Source: Bacteroidota bacterium (GTDB taxonomy: Bacteria; Bacteroidota; Bacteroidia; Cytophagales; Cyclobacteriaceae). From it: a DNA stretch of 64,000 nucleotides. Each line of letters starts with the position of its first letter. Position 1 is the stretch's first letter. The stretch covers positions 7,139 to 71,138 of the forward strand of contig JAEWLI010000188.1 in the NCBI GenBank assembly GCA_023393375.1, given 5' to 3'. Shown in pieces: positions 1 through 8,662 of the stretch. The notes beneath the pieces were generated by a model. That model was not told the DNA's origin. It did no database searches and was given only the letters and a program-made list of their open reading frames with translations. The translations under genes were made by a program, and so were the position numbers.

Positions 1-341
1 GCTTCTACCTTTTCATTCATCATTAGTTGTCCGATCATCATTCGCTTGAACGAAGGGATGCTCACTGCAGCCAAAGCCCCCAGCATGCCAAATGTAAATG
101 GAATTAATAGCCAAAAATACGGTGGTAGAAACAGAAAAGCATCATCAATAAGATACAACAAGATCATTATCGCTCCCGAGATCAAGGAAAATAAAAATGC
201 ACTTCTCCACAAAGCCAATTCATAAATTGAAGATTGCTTAACGAAGACTGGAACTATCTCTCCACCGGAAATGGATTCTGCTTGTTTTACAGCATTTTCC
301 AGCTCCTGCAATTGTTCTGGTGTAAATAGTTTTTTTGGCAT
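1..341 (-). CDS. TPM-domain membrane protein (C-terminal part beyond window)
   Basis: The reading frame begins with MPKKLFTPEQLQELENAVKQ at 341 and stays open to the window edge, so the C-terminus is missing. The first ~35 residues (QAESISGGEIVPVFVK) look like the start of a TPM domain, a family named after TLP18.3, Psb32 and MOLO-1. Two hydrophobic segments follow at roughly residues 44-64 and 70-95. The gene starts 14 bp after the LemA-like gene on the same strand, and lemA plus TPM-domain genes are a frequent pair in Bacteroidota, so they are probably co-transcribed. The family's molecular role is poorly defined; no catalytic function is claimed. Confidence 0.75.
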   Translation of the reverse strand, partial: MPKKLFTPEQLQELENAVKQAESISGGEIVPVFVKQSSIYELALWRSAFLFSLISGAIMILLYLIDDAFLFLPPYFWLLIPFTFGMLGALAAVSIPSFKRMMIGQLMMNEKVE

Positions 342-355
342 TGGTTATAATTTTA

Positions 356-1399
356 TTATTGGAATTCAATTTCTGGTACTTCCATATTGCTTCTATCGGT
401 ACTAAAATACGCCTTGGTGTCATATCCAAATAATCTGTAAGGGAATCTCCGGGCCAATGAATTGTAATGTTGAACGCTTTCGTTAAACCGTTTTCTTTCC
501 ACAGTTATCCGGTTTTCTGTACCTTCAATTTGTGATTGGAGATCGCGGAACGAACCCATACTTTGTAATTGTGGATAGCTTTCCGCTACAGCCAACAACC
601 TTCCCAAAGAGGCTGAAAGTGCCTGTTGCCTCTCGTTAAACTCATTCAAATTGGCCTCATTTAGCTCATTGGCATTGACCTGAATCGATGTAGCAGCAGC
701 CCTTGCCTGAATAAGATCATTGAGTGTTTCTCTTTCAAAATCAGCAGCGGCCTGAACCGTTCTAACCAGGTTTGGAATCAAATCAGCTCTTCTTTGATAA
801 ACATTTTCTACCTGAGCCCATGATTTTGTGGTCTGTTCCTCAGCATCTACCATAGTATTTTGAATGTTGATAATCCAAAATACCAGAAACAAAATAGCCA
901 CCCCTGCAACCACATATTTTAATGTTTTTGACGATTTTTGTTTTTTTTCTGATCTCACATTCAATTCGTCCCGTAGCCTGTTTAGTTCTCCTTTTAATGT
1001 AAGGGCTTCATTGTCTACAGGTGCGATTGCTATGGAACGGTTGAGAAAATAGTCGGCTTTTATCAAATCCTGTTGGTTGTCGGCGGCACTTCCACGTCTC
1101 ATAAATGCTTTACCGGCCAATAGGTTCGCTTCAGCCGAATGCGGCATTAACATGGCCGCTTGTTCTAATTCATTGGCCGCGTCAGTCCAGTTATATGCAG
1201 CCAGATGAGCTTTGCCACGGTTGAGGTAATCAATTGATTTTTTTCTTGATTCTTCATATTCACGTTCCGTAAGACCCGCATCGAGAGCTATTTGTTTTAG
1301 ATCACTTTCATTCAAAATATGCTCAGGTTGCTGGTTATATCTTATCTCCATTAGTTTATGGAGATAATTCTCAAGCATTTTATCGGGATCTGATGACAT
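356..1399 (-). CDS. LemA family protein with N-terminal TPR region
   Basis: The C-terminal ~165 residues (about 183-347) are a LemA domain, seen as the run QRRADLIPNLVRTVQAAADF followed by the QARAAAT helix and the long helical RFNESVQHYNSLARRFP end. LemA proteins normally open with a membrane helix. Here that helix is at about residues 160-178 and is preceded by about 155 soluble residues with two TPR-like helical pairs (RGKAHLAAYNWTDAANELEQ and a partner). The usual LemA is about 185-200 residues, so this is an extended version whose TPR part would lie on the other side of the membrane. It is followed 14 bp downstream by a TPM-domain gene. Function in this family is not established. Confidence 0.85.
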   Translation of the reverse strand: MSSDPDKMLENYLHKLMEIRYNQQPEHILNESDLKQIALDAGLTEREYEESRKKSIDYLNRGKAHLAAYNWTDAANELEQAAMLMPHSAEANLLAGKAFMRRGSAADNQQDLIKADYFLNRSIAIAPVDNEALTLKGELNRLRDELNVRSEKKQKSSKTLKYVVAGVAILFLVFWIINIQNTMVDAEEQTTKSWAQVENVYQRRADLIPNLVRTVQAAADFERETLNDLIQARAAATSIQVNANELNEANLNEFNERQQALSASLGRLLAVAESYPQLQSMGSFRDLQSQIEGTENRITVERKRFNESVQHYNSLARRFPYRLFGYDTKAYFSTDRSNMEVPEIEFQ

Positions 1400-1630
1400 G
1401 GGGTAAATATTTTAATTTGATACTCTAAAATGAGGAATAATTTTTAAAAAATCACGTATGCAAGTATATATTTTTATGTTTTAACATATCATAAAAGTAT
1501 TGGAATGGTCATTTTTATTAAAACCAATGACACTTCTTGTGCATCTCCTGAATATAACGAATAAAAATTTCCTCCACACCAGATGCTAATATTTCGCATA
1601 ATTCATAGTTAATTTATATGAATCCGAACA

Positions 1631-1659
1631 TTTGGTTTTGAATAATAGTAATATATTTG
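1631..1659 (+). promoter_or_regulatory. Bacteroidota-type promoter of nqrF
   Basis: TTTG at 1631-1634 is followed after 17 bp by TATATTTG at 1652-1659, matching the Bacteroidota -33 TTTG and -7 TAnnTTTG elements. It lies 36 bp upstream of the nqrF start, in a 296-bp gap that is otherwise featureless. It suggests that nqrF is transcribed alone. Confidence 0.5.
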
Positions 1660-1695
1660 CAGTCGTTTTAGATATAGATTATAAAACTGGAGAAT

Positions 1696-2967
1696 ATGGG
1701 TATTGTAATTGTGACAGCAATAGCTGCTTTTACTGTTGTATTGCTATTATTGGTGTTTATATTGTTGTTTGCTCAGTCTAAACTGGTGCAAACAGGTGAC
1801 GTAAACATTGTAGTAAACGGTGACGATAAGAATCCTATTGTTGCTTCCGGAGGCGGAACTCTTCTGTCTACCTTATCAGGTCAAAAGATTTTTTTACCAT
1901 CAGCTTGTGGTGGTGGGGGAACTTGTGCAATGTGTAAATGTGTAGTAGAAGATGGTGGCGGGGACGTATTACCAACTGAAATTGGTCACCTTAGCAGGGC
2001 AGAACAGAAAGGCAATGTAAGACTTTCCTGTCAAGTCAAAGTAAAACAGGATATGAAAATCAGGATACCTGAGGAAATTTTTGGTATCAAAAAATGGGAA
2101 TGCGAAGTAGTTTCTAATTATAATGTAGCTACTTTTATTAAAGAATTCGTAGTAAGGTTACCTGAAGGCGAAACATTGAATTTTGAATCTGGTGGCTATA
2201 TTCAGATAGATGTTCCAACCTGCGAAGTGAACTTCAAAAACTTCGATATCAGACCAAATCCAGAAACTGGTGATCCCGAAGATAAATTTAAAGAAGATTG
2301 GGATAAATTTAAGATGTGGGACCTGGTGATGAAAAATGATGAGCCACTATTTAGAGCTTATTCCATGGCCAACCACCCTGCTGAAGGGAATATTATCATG
2401 CTCAATATTAGGATTGCTACACCTCCTTGGGACAAGTCGATCAACAAGTGGATGGATGTGAACCCCGGGGTTTGTTCTTCATATGTTTTCGATAGAAAGC
2501 CTGGGGATAAGGTGACTATTTCAGGTCCTTATGGAGAATTTCATATTAATAAAACTAAAAGGGAAATGGTGTATATCGGTGGTGGTGCTGGTATGGCTCC
2601 CTTGAGATCACATATTTTTCATCTTTTCCATACCGAAAAAACGGATCGTAAAGTTTCTTACTGGTATGGTGGCCGCTCTAAACGCGAATTGTTTTACACT
2701 GATCATTTCAGAAAGATAGAGGAGCAATTTCCGAATTTTAAATATAATATCGCATTGTCAGAACCAATGCCAGAGGATAAATGGGATGGTTATGTAGGAT
2801 TTATACATCAGGTATTGTACAATAATTACCTGAGTAAACATCCTGAACCGGATGAAGTAGAGTTTTATTTGTGCGGTCCGCCTATGATGAATGCCGCTGT
2901 ATTAAAAATGCTGGATGATCTTGGTGTACCGGCAGAAAATATCAGGTTTGATGATTTTGGAGGATAA
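1696..2967 (+). CDS. nqrF: Na+-translocating NADH:quinone reductase subunit F
   Basis: NqrF is the NADH-oxidising entry subunit of the Na+-pumping NADH:quinone oxidoreductase. It passes electrons from NADH through FAD to a 2Fe-2S cluster. The protein shows one N-terminal membrane helix (about residues 3-26), a ferredoxin domain with cluster cysteines at about 71, 77, 80 and 112 (ACGGGGTCAMC ... SC), the FAD-binding RAYSMAN motif, an NAD-binding GGGAGMAPLRSH segment and the conserved C-terminal RFDDFGG. Its 423 residues fit the family (about 410). nqrA-E are not beside it; a gene on the opposite strand lies upstream. The gene has its own promoter and terminator, so this subunit appears unlinked from the rest of the complex unless this is a paralogue. 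Confidence 0.95.
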   Translation: MGIVIVTAIAAFTVVLLLLVFILLFAQSKLVQTGDVNIVVNGDDKNPIVASGGGTLLSTLSGQKIFLPSACGGGGTCAMCKCVVEDGGGDVLPTEIGHLSRAEQKGNVRLSCQVKVKQDMKIRIPEEIFGIKKWECEVVSNYNVATFIKEFVVRLPEGETLNFESGGYIQIDVPTCEVNFKNFDIRPNPETGDPEDKFKEDWDKFKMWDLVMKNDEPLFRAYSMANHPAEGNIIMLNIRIATPPWDKSINKWMDVNPGVCSSYVFDRKPGDKVTISGPYGEFHINKTKREMVYIGGGAGMAPLRSHIFHLFHTEKTDRKVSYWYGGRSKRELFYTDHFRKIEEQFPNFKYNIALSEPMPEDKWDGYVGFIHQVLYNNYLSKHPEPDEVEFYLCGPPMMNAAVLKMLDDLGVPAENIRFDDFGG

Positions 2968-2990
2968 TATATATAAAATATAAATTTTGA

Positions 2991-3016
2991 AAGGGGGATT
3001 TTAGATCCCCTTTTTT
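2991..3016 (+). terminator. Intrinsic terminator of nqrF
   Basis: A GGGGAT / ATCCCC stem with a short loop is followed by six T residues, 24 bp after the nqrF stop codon. Confidence 0.8.
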
Positions 3017-3121
3017 ATTGTACTACTTCATTTTTATGATTTTTTCTTACTGAAAAAACTCCTTATCGTTTGGTTTTCCTATTTTTATGAAAGTTTAATA
3101 TTTTACTTTAATAATATCATC

Positions 3122-4282
3122 ATGAATCTGGGATTATTTTTTTCACCGGTTGAAGAGTCCATTTACCAAGACTTAAAAGAATACCGCTCGTTTTATAAAA
3201 GCATTCGGGTATTTGAAGAAAAAATGCCAAAATTGGACCAGGCACAGATAGCTTTGATCGGAATCACAGAAAACCGGGGAACCACCACTAATACCGGTGT
3301 AGACCAAGCCGCCTATGAGATCAGAAAAAAGCTTTACCGGTTGAAAAAAGGAAGTGGTCCATATAAAGTAGTTGATCTTGGTAATCTCAATTCGGGGATG
3401 GATCTTAATGAGACCAACTTAAGGTTGAAGGAAGTTTGTGAATTTCTTATCACCCAAAATATTCTTCCCATCATATTCGGTGGATCTCATGATATTGATT
3501 TCGGGCAATATTGCGCATATGAGGGCATGGAAAAGTTGATAAACGTATTAAATGTGGATGCATTTATTGATTTGGAGGATGTGAACCAGGCAAGTATGAG
3601 CAAGAGCCATATACAAAGGATCATTCTTCACGATCCCAATTACCTTTTTCATTATTGTCACCTGGCTTATCAATCGTACCTTACTGATCCGGTATCATTG
3701 GAACTACTCAGTAAAATGTATTTCGAAGCCTTCAGAATAGGCGAAATGCGGACAAATATTTCGGAAATGGAACCCTATATCAGAGATGCAGATATGTTAA
3801 GTTTTGACATCACCGCAATAAAATCGAGTGATGCTCCAGGTAATGCAAATGCTCAACCGTTCGGACTCACTGGTGAAGAAGCCTGTCAGATCTGTTGGTA
3901 TGCCGGATTGAATGAGAAAATCAGTTCGGCAGGTTTTTATGAATACAACCCCTCTAAAGATGATGGGAATCTAAAGACTGCTTCAGTCACTGCTACTATG
4001 ATATGGTATTTTATTGAAGGTTATTATAACAGAAAAGATACCCTCGATTATAAAAGTAACCAATACATGAGATATGTGGTTTCTATGCCTTCAGAACCTG
4101 AGACTATTGTTTTTTATAAAAATATCAGGAGCGAAAAATGGTGGATGGAAATCGCCAGCCAATTTGAAGATAACAGGTATGATCGGAATATTGTCATCCC
4201 ATGTAGCTATTCTGATTATGAAACCGCCAATAAAGGTGAAGTACCTGAACGTTTTATCCATGCACAGTCAAAGTATTATTAG
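3122..4282 (+). CDS. Arginase/formimidoylglutamase-fold protein with degenerate metal site
   Basis: The protein (386 residues) has the ureohydrolase fold signature GGSHDIDF at about residues 120-127. The next metal motif, normally DAHxD, reads DAFID (about 146-150). The last, normally SFDxDxxDP, reads SFDITAIKSSDAPG (about 227-240). The histidine of the second motif and one aspartate of the third are therefore missing. Bacteroidota carry many such proteins, usually named formimidoylglutamase by similarity. With these losses a binuclear Mn site is unlikely, so enzymatic activity on formiminoglutamate or arginine is doubtful. No hut or arginine genes are adjacent. The assignment to the fold is firm; the function is not known. 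Confidence 0.8.
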   Translation: MNLGLFFSPVEESIYQDLKEYRSFYKSIRVFEEKMPKLDQAQIALIGITENRGTTTNTGVDQAAYEIRKKLYRLKKGSGPYKVVDLGNLNSGMDLNETNLRLKEVCEFLITQNILPIIFGGSHDIDFGQYCAYEGMEKLINVLNVDAFIDLEDVNQASMSKSHIQRIILHDPNYLFHYCHLAYQSYLTDPVSLELLSKMYFEAFRIGEMRTNISEMEPYIRDADMLSFDITAIKSSDAPGNANAQPFGLTGEEACQICWYAGLNEKISSAGFYEYNPSKDDGNLKTASVTATMIWYFIEGYYNRKDTLDYKSNQYMRYVVSMPSEPETIVFYKNIRSEKWWMEIASQFEDNRYDRNIVIPCSYSDYETANKGEVPERFIHAQSKYY

Positions 4283-4351
4283 AGACATCAGGATCCCCTA
4301 AAAGGCTTTGTTAAGGATTCACATTCCTTGAAGCAGAATATAAAAGGAGCA

Positions 4352-4435
4352 GTGCAAGACCGAAGTGGCCCCGAGTTTCGGGAGTGGGTGGAAGGCTTGC
4401 ACGCGGCAGGCCTGTGTGGAGGGTCCCGATCGGGA
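4352..4435. other. GC-rich structured intergenic element
   Basis: Between the arginase-fold gene and the RND pump lies a stretch much richer in G+C than its surroundings and dense in inverted repeats. GTGCAAG (4352-4358) pairs with CTTGCAC (4396-4402), enclosing CCCGA-GTT-TCGGG (4370-4382). TCCCGATCGGGA at 4424-4435 is a perfect palindrome. It has no convincing coding sequence. It could be a non-coding RNA, a small mobile repeat or debris from acquisition of the pump operon. Confidence 0.4.
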
Positions 4436-4471
4436 ATGGGATGGTCTGCGGGTACACAAAATAGGGATAAG

Positions 4472-4514
4472 AAAAAAACCCCTACTAAAACCCGGGTAGG
4501 TCTTGAATAGGGGT
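4472..4514 (-). terminator. Terminator of the RND efflux operon
   Basis: On the minus strand ACCCCTA (4514-4508) pairs with TAGGGGT (4484-4478), with an inner ACCC/GGGT pair. A run of T follows (A run at 4472-4478 on the plus strand). It lies just downstream of the pump gene stop codon. Confidence 0.75.
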
Positions 4515-4541
4515 CTGAATAAATTAGCTGGCTTGTATTTG

Positions 4542-7500
4542 TCAGGCTTCCAGAGGTCGCACTTCTATCCTGGGCGGTATCAGCTTGTAAACCACAGGAG
4601 TAACAACCCTGGCCAACAAGGTGGAGCTGATGAGCCCGCCGATGATAACGATAGCCAAAGGCGATATCAACGGATTGGTGGATATGGCTATGGGAATCAA
4701 TCCTCCGATGGCAGTGAGCGAAGTGAGGATGATGGGGAGAAAACGTACTTCTCCCGCTTCTTTGATAGCCTCGTCCAGTGACTTGCCTTGCTCACGTAGC
4801 TGGTTGGTAAAGTCGACCAGCAAAATGGAGTTCTTGACTTCTATCCCTGCCAAAGCAATGAGTCCTATAAATGCCACAAACGACATGGTGTTGCCGGTGA
4901 GAAAGAGTGCTGTAACGGCTCCTACAATGCCCAACGGGATAACGGAAAGCACAATAAGCGTGCTCTTGAAGGTTTTGAATTCCAGTATCAATACAGCGAT
5001 AAAGAGGAAAAACGTAATGATAAGCACGGTGCCAAAACCGCCGAACGATTCTTCTCTAGATTCTATTTCGCCGCCCATCATATAGGAGTAGCCATTGGGC
5101 AAAGGCATTTGCTCCAGCTTCGACATGACATTGTCCAGCACCCTGTCGGTAAGGTAGTTCTTTTGCACAAAAGCGCTTACCGCCACCATTCGGGTTTTGT
5201 TGTACCTATCGATGGTGAGCGGTGAGGCTTCCAACTGGAGGTCGGCAAGCTGGTACAACGGTATGGAACTCCCTTTCATATTGTCGATAAACAACTGGTC
5301 GAAGACTGCCAAAGTAGCTCTTTCTTGTTTGGGTGTTGTCAACAACATGCTATAGTCGGTATTGTCGTTCATTGAAAAAGTGCCCACTTGAAGCCCTGCA
5401 ACCGCCATTCTTACCGTTCTGTCGATGGCCACTACCGGTACACCCAGCATATGGGCTTTTTCTTTGTTTATCTTCACCTTGATGTCCGACTTCAGGTTCT
5501 TCACCGGATTGTTGACGTACAGCGTCCCTTCCGTCTGTTTCAGCATTTCTTCAACCCGTCCTGCCAGTACGCGCAGGCTGTCGAGGTTGTCTCCCATCAA
5601 TCGTACCTCGACTGGTGCAATAATGGGTGGCCCTTGTTCAAAGTTTTTTACTTCGATTTTTGCTGATGCATGTCCGGCAAATCGTTGCCTCAATTCCTCG
5701 ATAAGCTCCAACTTTTCAGTCTGCGATACCGACTCGTCCATTTGGACAAATATTTCGGCAAAATCGGTCCGCTCATTTTCAGGAATCACATTATAATAAA
5801 TTCGGGGATTGCCCTTGCCCACATTGGAAGCAAAAAACTTGATTTCCTCATGCCTGGACAGTTCAGTTTCTACCTCACGTACCACTGTGTCGGTATAACC
5901 GATATTCGATTGCAATGGCGACACCACATTGATGAGAAATTGTGGTTTTTCGGAAGCGGGGAATAAGCTAAAACCGATTACGCCAAATAATTGCAAAGAA
6001 CCAACAAAAATAACTGCGGCAGCCACCAATGCGATAGCAGGCTTTTGTAAAGCACGGTTCAATAACTTAGCATAACTGGCATTGATGACCCTTTTTGTGG
6101 TACGAAGAAAGATATTTCCTTCGGGATGACCGGCATGGCTTTTCAATATCCGGCTGGACAAAAACGGAATAATCGTAAGTGATACCACCATCGACGCAAA
6201 TACGGAAGCAACTACTGCCATGGGCAAACTACGGATAAAATCGCCTGCATCTTCAGGCAAGAACATCAGGGGAAGGAAAGCGATGATTAAAGTAGCCGTA
6301 CAACCCACTACCGCCTGACCGATTTGTTTGGTCGCCTTGATGGCAGCATCAATCTTAGAATGCCCTTCACGAAGCCACCGTTCGATGTTTTCGACCACAA
6401 CAATGCTATCGTCGACCAGCAAACCAAGTGCCACTACAAAACCGACAATGCTCAACTGATTTAAATTGTAACCCATGGCATTGAGCAAGATAAGGCCGAT
6501 GGCCAAAGACAAAGGAATGGAAATCATGACCACCAAAGATGCCCTTCCACCCAATGGCAACAGGGTAATGAGCACCAACGATATGGCGATGATAAAGTCG
6601 AGGCCCAAACCTTTCAGCCTTTTGTTTACGTGGTCGGCCTGGTCGAAACTAAGCACCAGGTCCATGTTGGCTGGAAGCACACTTTTATATTTATCGATAG
6701 TTTGTTTATAGGCTTGCTGGGTTTCTGTAATATTAAATCCCGGTTTTTGGGCTGCCGTAATAAAAACTGCTCGATTACCGTTCAAGCGGGTGATGTGCTT
6801 CTGTTCGTCGAAATCAAAATACACCTCTGCCACATCTTTTAGTGCAATAATCTTATTGTTGGCAGCATAAACAATGGTACTTTTTATCTCGTCCAAACTT
6901 TTGTAGGTTCCGCTTGTCTTGATGTTGAACGATTTAACCCCTGCCTCTATGCTCCCTCCGGGAATATTGGTGATTTCCCCTTGCAAACTACCGATGATGC
7001 TGTTCAGGGGAATATTCATTTGCGCTAATTTGTTGAGTTGCAACTCCACCCGTACGATTTGCTCCGGTAGTCCATGAATCTCCACCTTCTTGAGCATGGT
7101 CAGCTTTTCCAGTTCGTCCTGCAATCTTTCCGCTTGTTTCTTCATGGATTCCCGAGGAGCATTGTTCGAAATCAGTGCCAGTTGAAGTACATTCACATCG
7201 GAGGGGGATATTTTCCGTACTTCAATGCTATGGATATTGGCAGGTAGCGAATTCCGAACATCGCTGATTTCCCTTTGCAGTTCCTGATGCTTGCTATCAA
7301 CATCGCTTTCGTGTTTGTATTCCACTTCTATTACGGCAACCCCATCTTTGATGGAACTTTTTACCCGTTTGATATCCTCCAGTTCTGTTATTCTTTTTTC
7401 AAGAGGCTTCACCACCAGTTCTTCCATATCTTCGGGACTGGTACCAGGATAGATGACAACTACCGGAAATAATGGAGCATCCAGTTCAGGGTCTTCCGAC

Positions 7501-7601
7501 CGCGGCATGGTAAACAAAGTGACCAAGCCGAGCACCGCCACCATCAGGAAGATGATTAAGGTGAACTGATAATTCTTTACAGCGAATTCTGATATTTTCA
7601 T
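4542..7601 (-). CDS. RND family efflux pump permease (AcrB/MdtB-like)
   Basis: At 1019 residues this is a full-length inner-membrane RND transporter, which expels substrates using the proton motive force. Visible features are an N-terminal membrane helix (about 13-33), a large periplasmic porter region, and TM4 with the adjacent aspartates needed for proton transfer (GLLVDDSIVVVEN, about D397-D398). The internal repeat ends in a second set of helices (for example IALAGIEVKNSILLVDF). It is the last gene of an operon with its adaptor (2 bp away), an outer-membrane factor and a TetR regulator. The four genes look richer in G+C than most of the window, suggesting acquisition. The substrate is unknown. 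Confidence 0.93.
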   Translation of the reverse strand: MKISEFAVKNYQFTLIIFLMVAVLGLVTLFTMPRSEDPELDAPLFPVVVIYPGTSPEDMEELVVKPLEKRITELEDIKRVKSSIKDGVAVIEVEYKHESDVDSKHQELQREISDVRNSLPANIHSIEVRKISPSDVNVLQLALISNNAPRESMKKQAERLQDELEKLTMLKKVEIHGLPEQIVRVELQLNKLAQMNIPLNSIIGSLQGEITNIPGGSIEAGVKSFNIKTSGTYKSLDEIKSTIVYAANNKIIALKDVAEVYFDFDEQKHITRLNGNRAVFITAAQKPGFNITETQQAYKQTIDKYKSVLPANMDLVLSFDQADHVNKRLKGLGLDFIIAISLVLITLLPLGGRASLVVMISIPLSLAIGLILLNAMGYNLNQLSIVGFVVALGLLVDDSIVVVENIERWLREGHSKIDAAIKATKQIGQAVVGCTATLIIAFLPLMFLPEDAGDFIRSLPMAVVASVFASMVVSLTIIPFLSSRILKSHAGHPEGNIFLRTTKRVINASYAKLLNRALQKPAIALVAAAVIFVGSLQLFGVIGFSLFPASEKPQFLINVVSPLQSNIGYTDTVVREVETELSRHEEIKFFASNVGKGNPRIYYNVIPENERTDFAEIFVQMDESVSQTEKLELIEELRQRFAGHASAKIEVKNFEQGPPIIAPVEVRLMGDNLDSLRVLAGRVEEMLKQTEGTLYVNNPVKNLKSDIKVKINKEKAHMLGVPVVAIDRTVRMAVAGLQVGTFSMNDNTDYSMLLTTPKQERATLAVFDQLFIDNMKGSSIPLYQLADLQLEASPLTIDRYNKTRMVAVSAFVQKNYLTDRVLDNVMSKLEQMPLPNGYSYMMGGEIESREESFGGFGTVLIITFFLFIAVLILEFKTFKSTLIVLSVIPLGIVGAVTALFLTGNTMSFVAFIGLIALAGIEVKNSILLVDFTNQLREQGKSLDEAIKEAGEVRFLPIILTSLTAIGGLIPIAISTNPLISPLAIVIIGGLISSTLLARVVTPVVYKLIPPRIEVRPLEA

Positions 7602-7603
7602 AA

Positions 7604-8650
7604 CTACTCGATGATGTTGATGGCAGAATGATCACTTAAATATGCGCTTCCCGACACGATAAGGAATTTAGCCTCTTCCAAGCCTTTATCAACATAAAGA
7701 CGGTCGTGGGCAATAGACGAAATGGAAACAGGGATTTTTTCAGCTGTTTCTTCATCGTTGGTTACAAATACAAAACCTTCATTGGCATTTCCATCCAAAA
7801 GAGCTTCGTAAGGCAGTTCCCATAAGTCGGTATGTGAGGAAGGATAAATGATTGCTGAACCGAACATGCCTGAAGCTAAAGACAGATTGTTCCCTTTCAC
7901 GAGGAGTTCAACAGAAAAAGAACCATTTACAGGGTCAGCACCGCTCGACTTTCTCACTACTTCGGCTTCGATAGATTGATTGGGATAAGCATCGGTAGCG
8001 ATTATGGCTTTGTCTCCCACGGCAATCATAGACCAATGCTTATCGCTGACACCGGTTTTCAAAATCCAGTGGGATTTACCGGCACCATTGGTTTGGAGAA
8101 CGGGAGTTCCGGCATTTACCATTTGACCTGTATTGACATATTTTGAAAGCACGTAACCATCGTTCAATGCCCTGATTTCAGAATATTCCAAATTAAACCT
8201 GGATGCGGTAAGCATTTTAGATGCTACATCCAGGGCTGTTTGTGCATTTTGGTATTGTTCCAATGTCACTACGCTGTCTTTGTATAGGTTGGAAGCCCTT
8301 TCATAATCGCGTACTGCTTTTTCGTACGATAGCTCAGCCTGTTCCACTGTGGCCTGTATCTCGGTAAGGTCGAGTCGTGCCAACAGTTGGTTTTTGCGTA
8401 CAAACTCTCCTTCTTTCACAAATATCTGGTCGATTATACCCCCTGTTTTGAATGAAAGGATGGTTTCATCGTTGGTGGTAAATTGACCGGAAGCAGAGAT
8501 TGTCTGGCTCACTGATTGTTTTTTTATGGGGATGATTTTTACGTTGATAGCTTCAACGGTAGTAACCATTTGGTTCTGAGCGGTTGATTTGCCACAGGCA
8601 TAAAAAATCCATGGCATCAACAAAATGAGAAAAATGGAATGTGTTTTCAT
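7604..8650 (-). CDS. RND efflux periplasmic adaptor (membrane fusion lipoprotein)
   Basis: This adaptor links the RND pump to the outer-membrane channel. It has 348 residues. A lipobox near residue 19 (WIFYACGKS) indicates a lipid anchor. The biotinyl-lipoyl-like segment FKTGGIIDQIFVKEGEFVRK is followed by a helical hairpin (about 100-150: LDLTEIQATVEQAELSYEKA and RDYERASNLYKDSVVTLEQY). The second lipoyl half (EIRALNDGYVLSKYVNTGQM) and beta-barrel and proximal domains then follow. It sits between the pump gene (2 bp) and the TolC-like gene (12 bp), consistent with a single transcript and one tripartite complex. Confidence 0.93.
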   Translation of the reverse strand: MKTHSIFLILLMPWIFYACGKSTAQNQMVTTVEAINVKIIPIKKQSVSQTISASGQFTTNDETILSFKTGGIIDQIFVKEGEFVRKNQLLARLDLTEIQATVEQAELSYEKAVRDYERASNLYKDSVVTLEQYQNAQTALDVASKMLTASRFNLEYSEIRALNDGYVLSKYVNTGQMVNAGTPVLQTNGAGKSHWILKTGVSDKHWSMIAVGDKAIIATDAYPNQSIEAEVVRKSSGADPVNGSFSVELLVKGNNLSLASGMFGSAIIYPSSHTDLWELPYEALLDGNANEGFVFVTNDEETAEKIPVSISSIAHDRLYVDKGLEEAKFLIVSGSAYLSDHSAINIIE

Positions 8651-8662
8651 TTTTTTTTAAGT

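Noticed and set aside
4328..4510. Possible 60-residue protein in the GC-rich element
   Set aside because: The composition is driven by the hairpins and no recognisable protein pattern is present.
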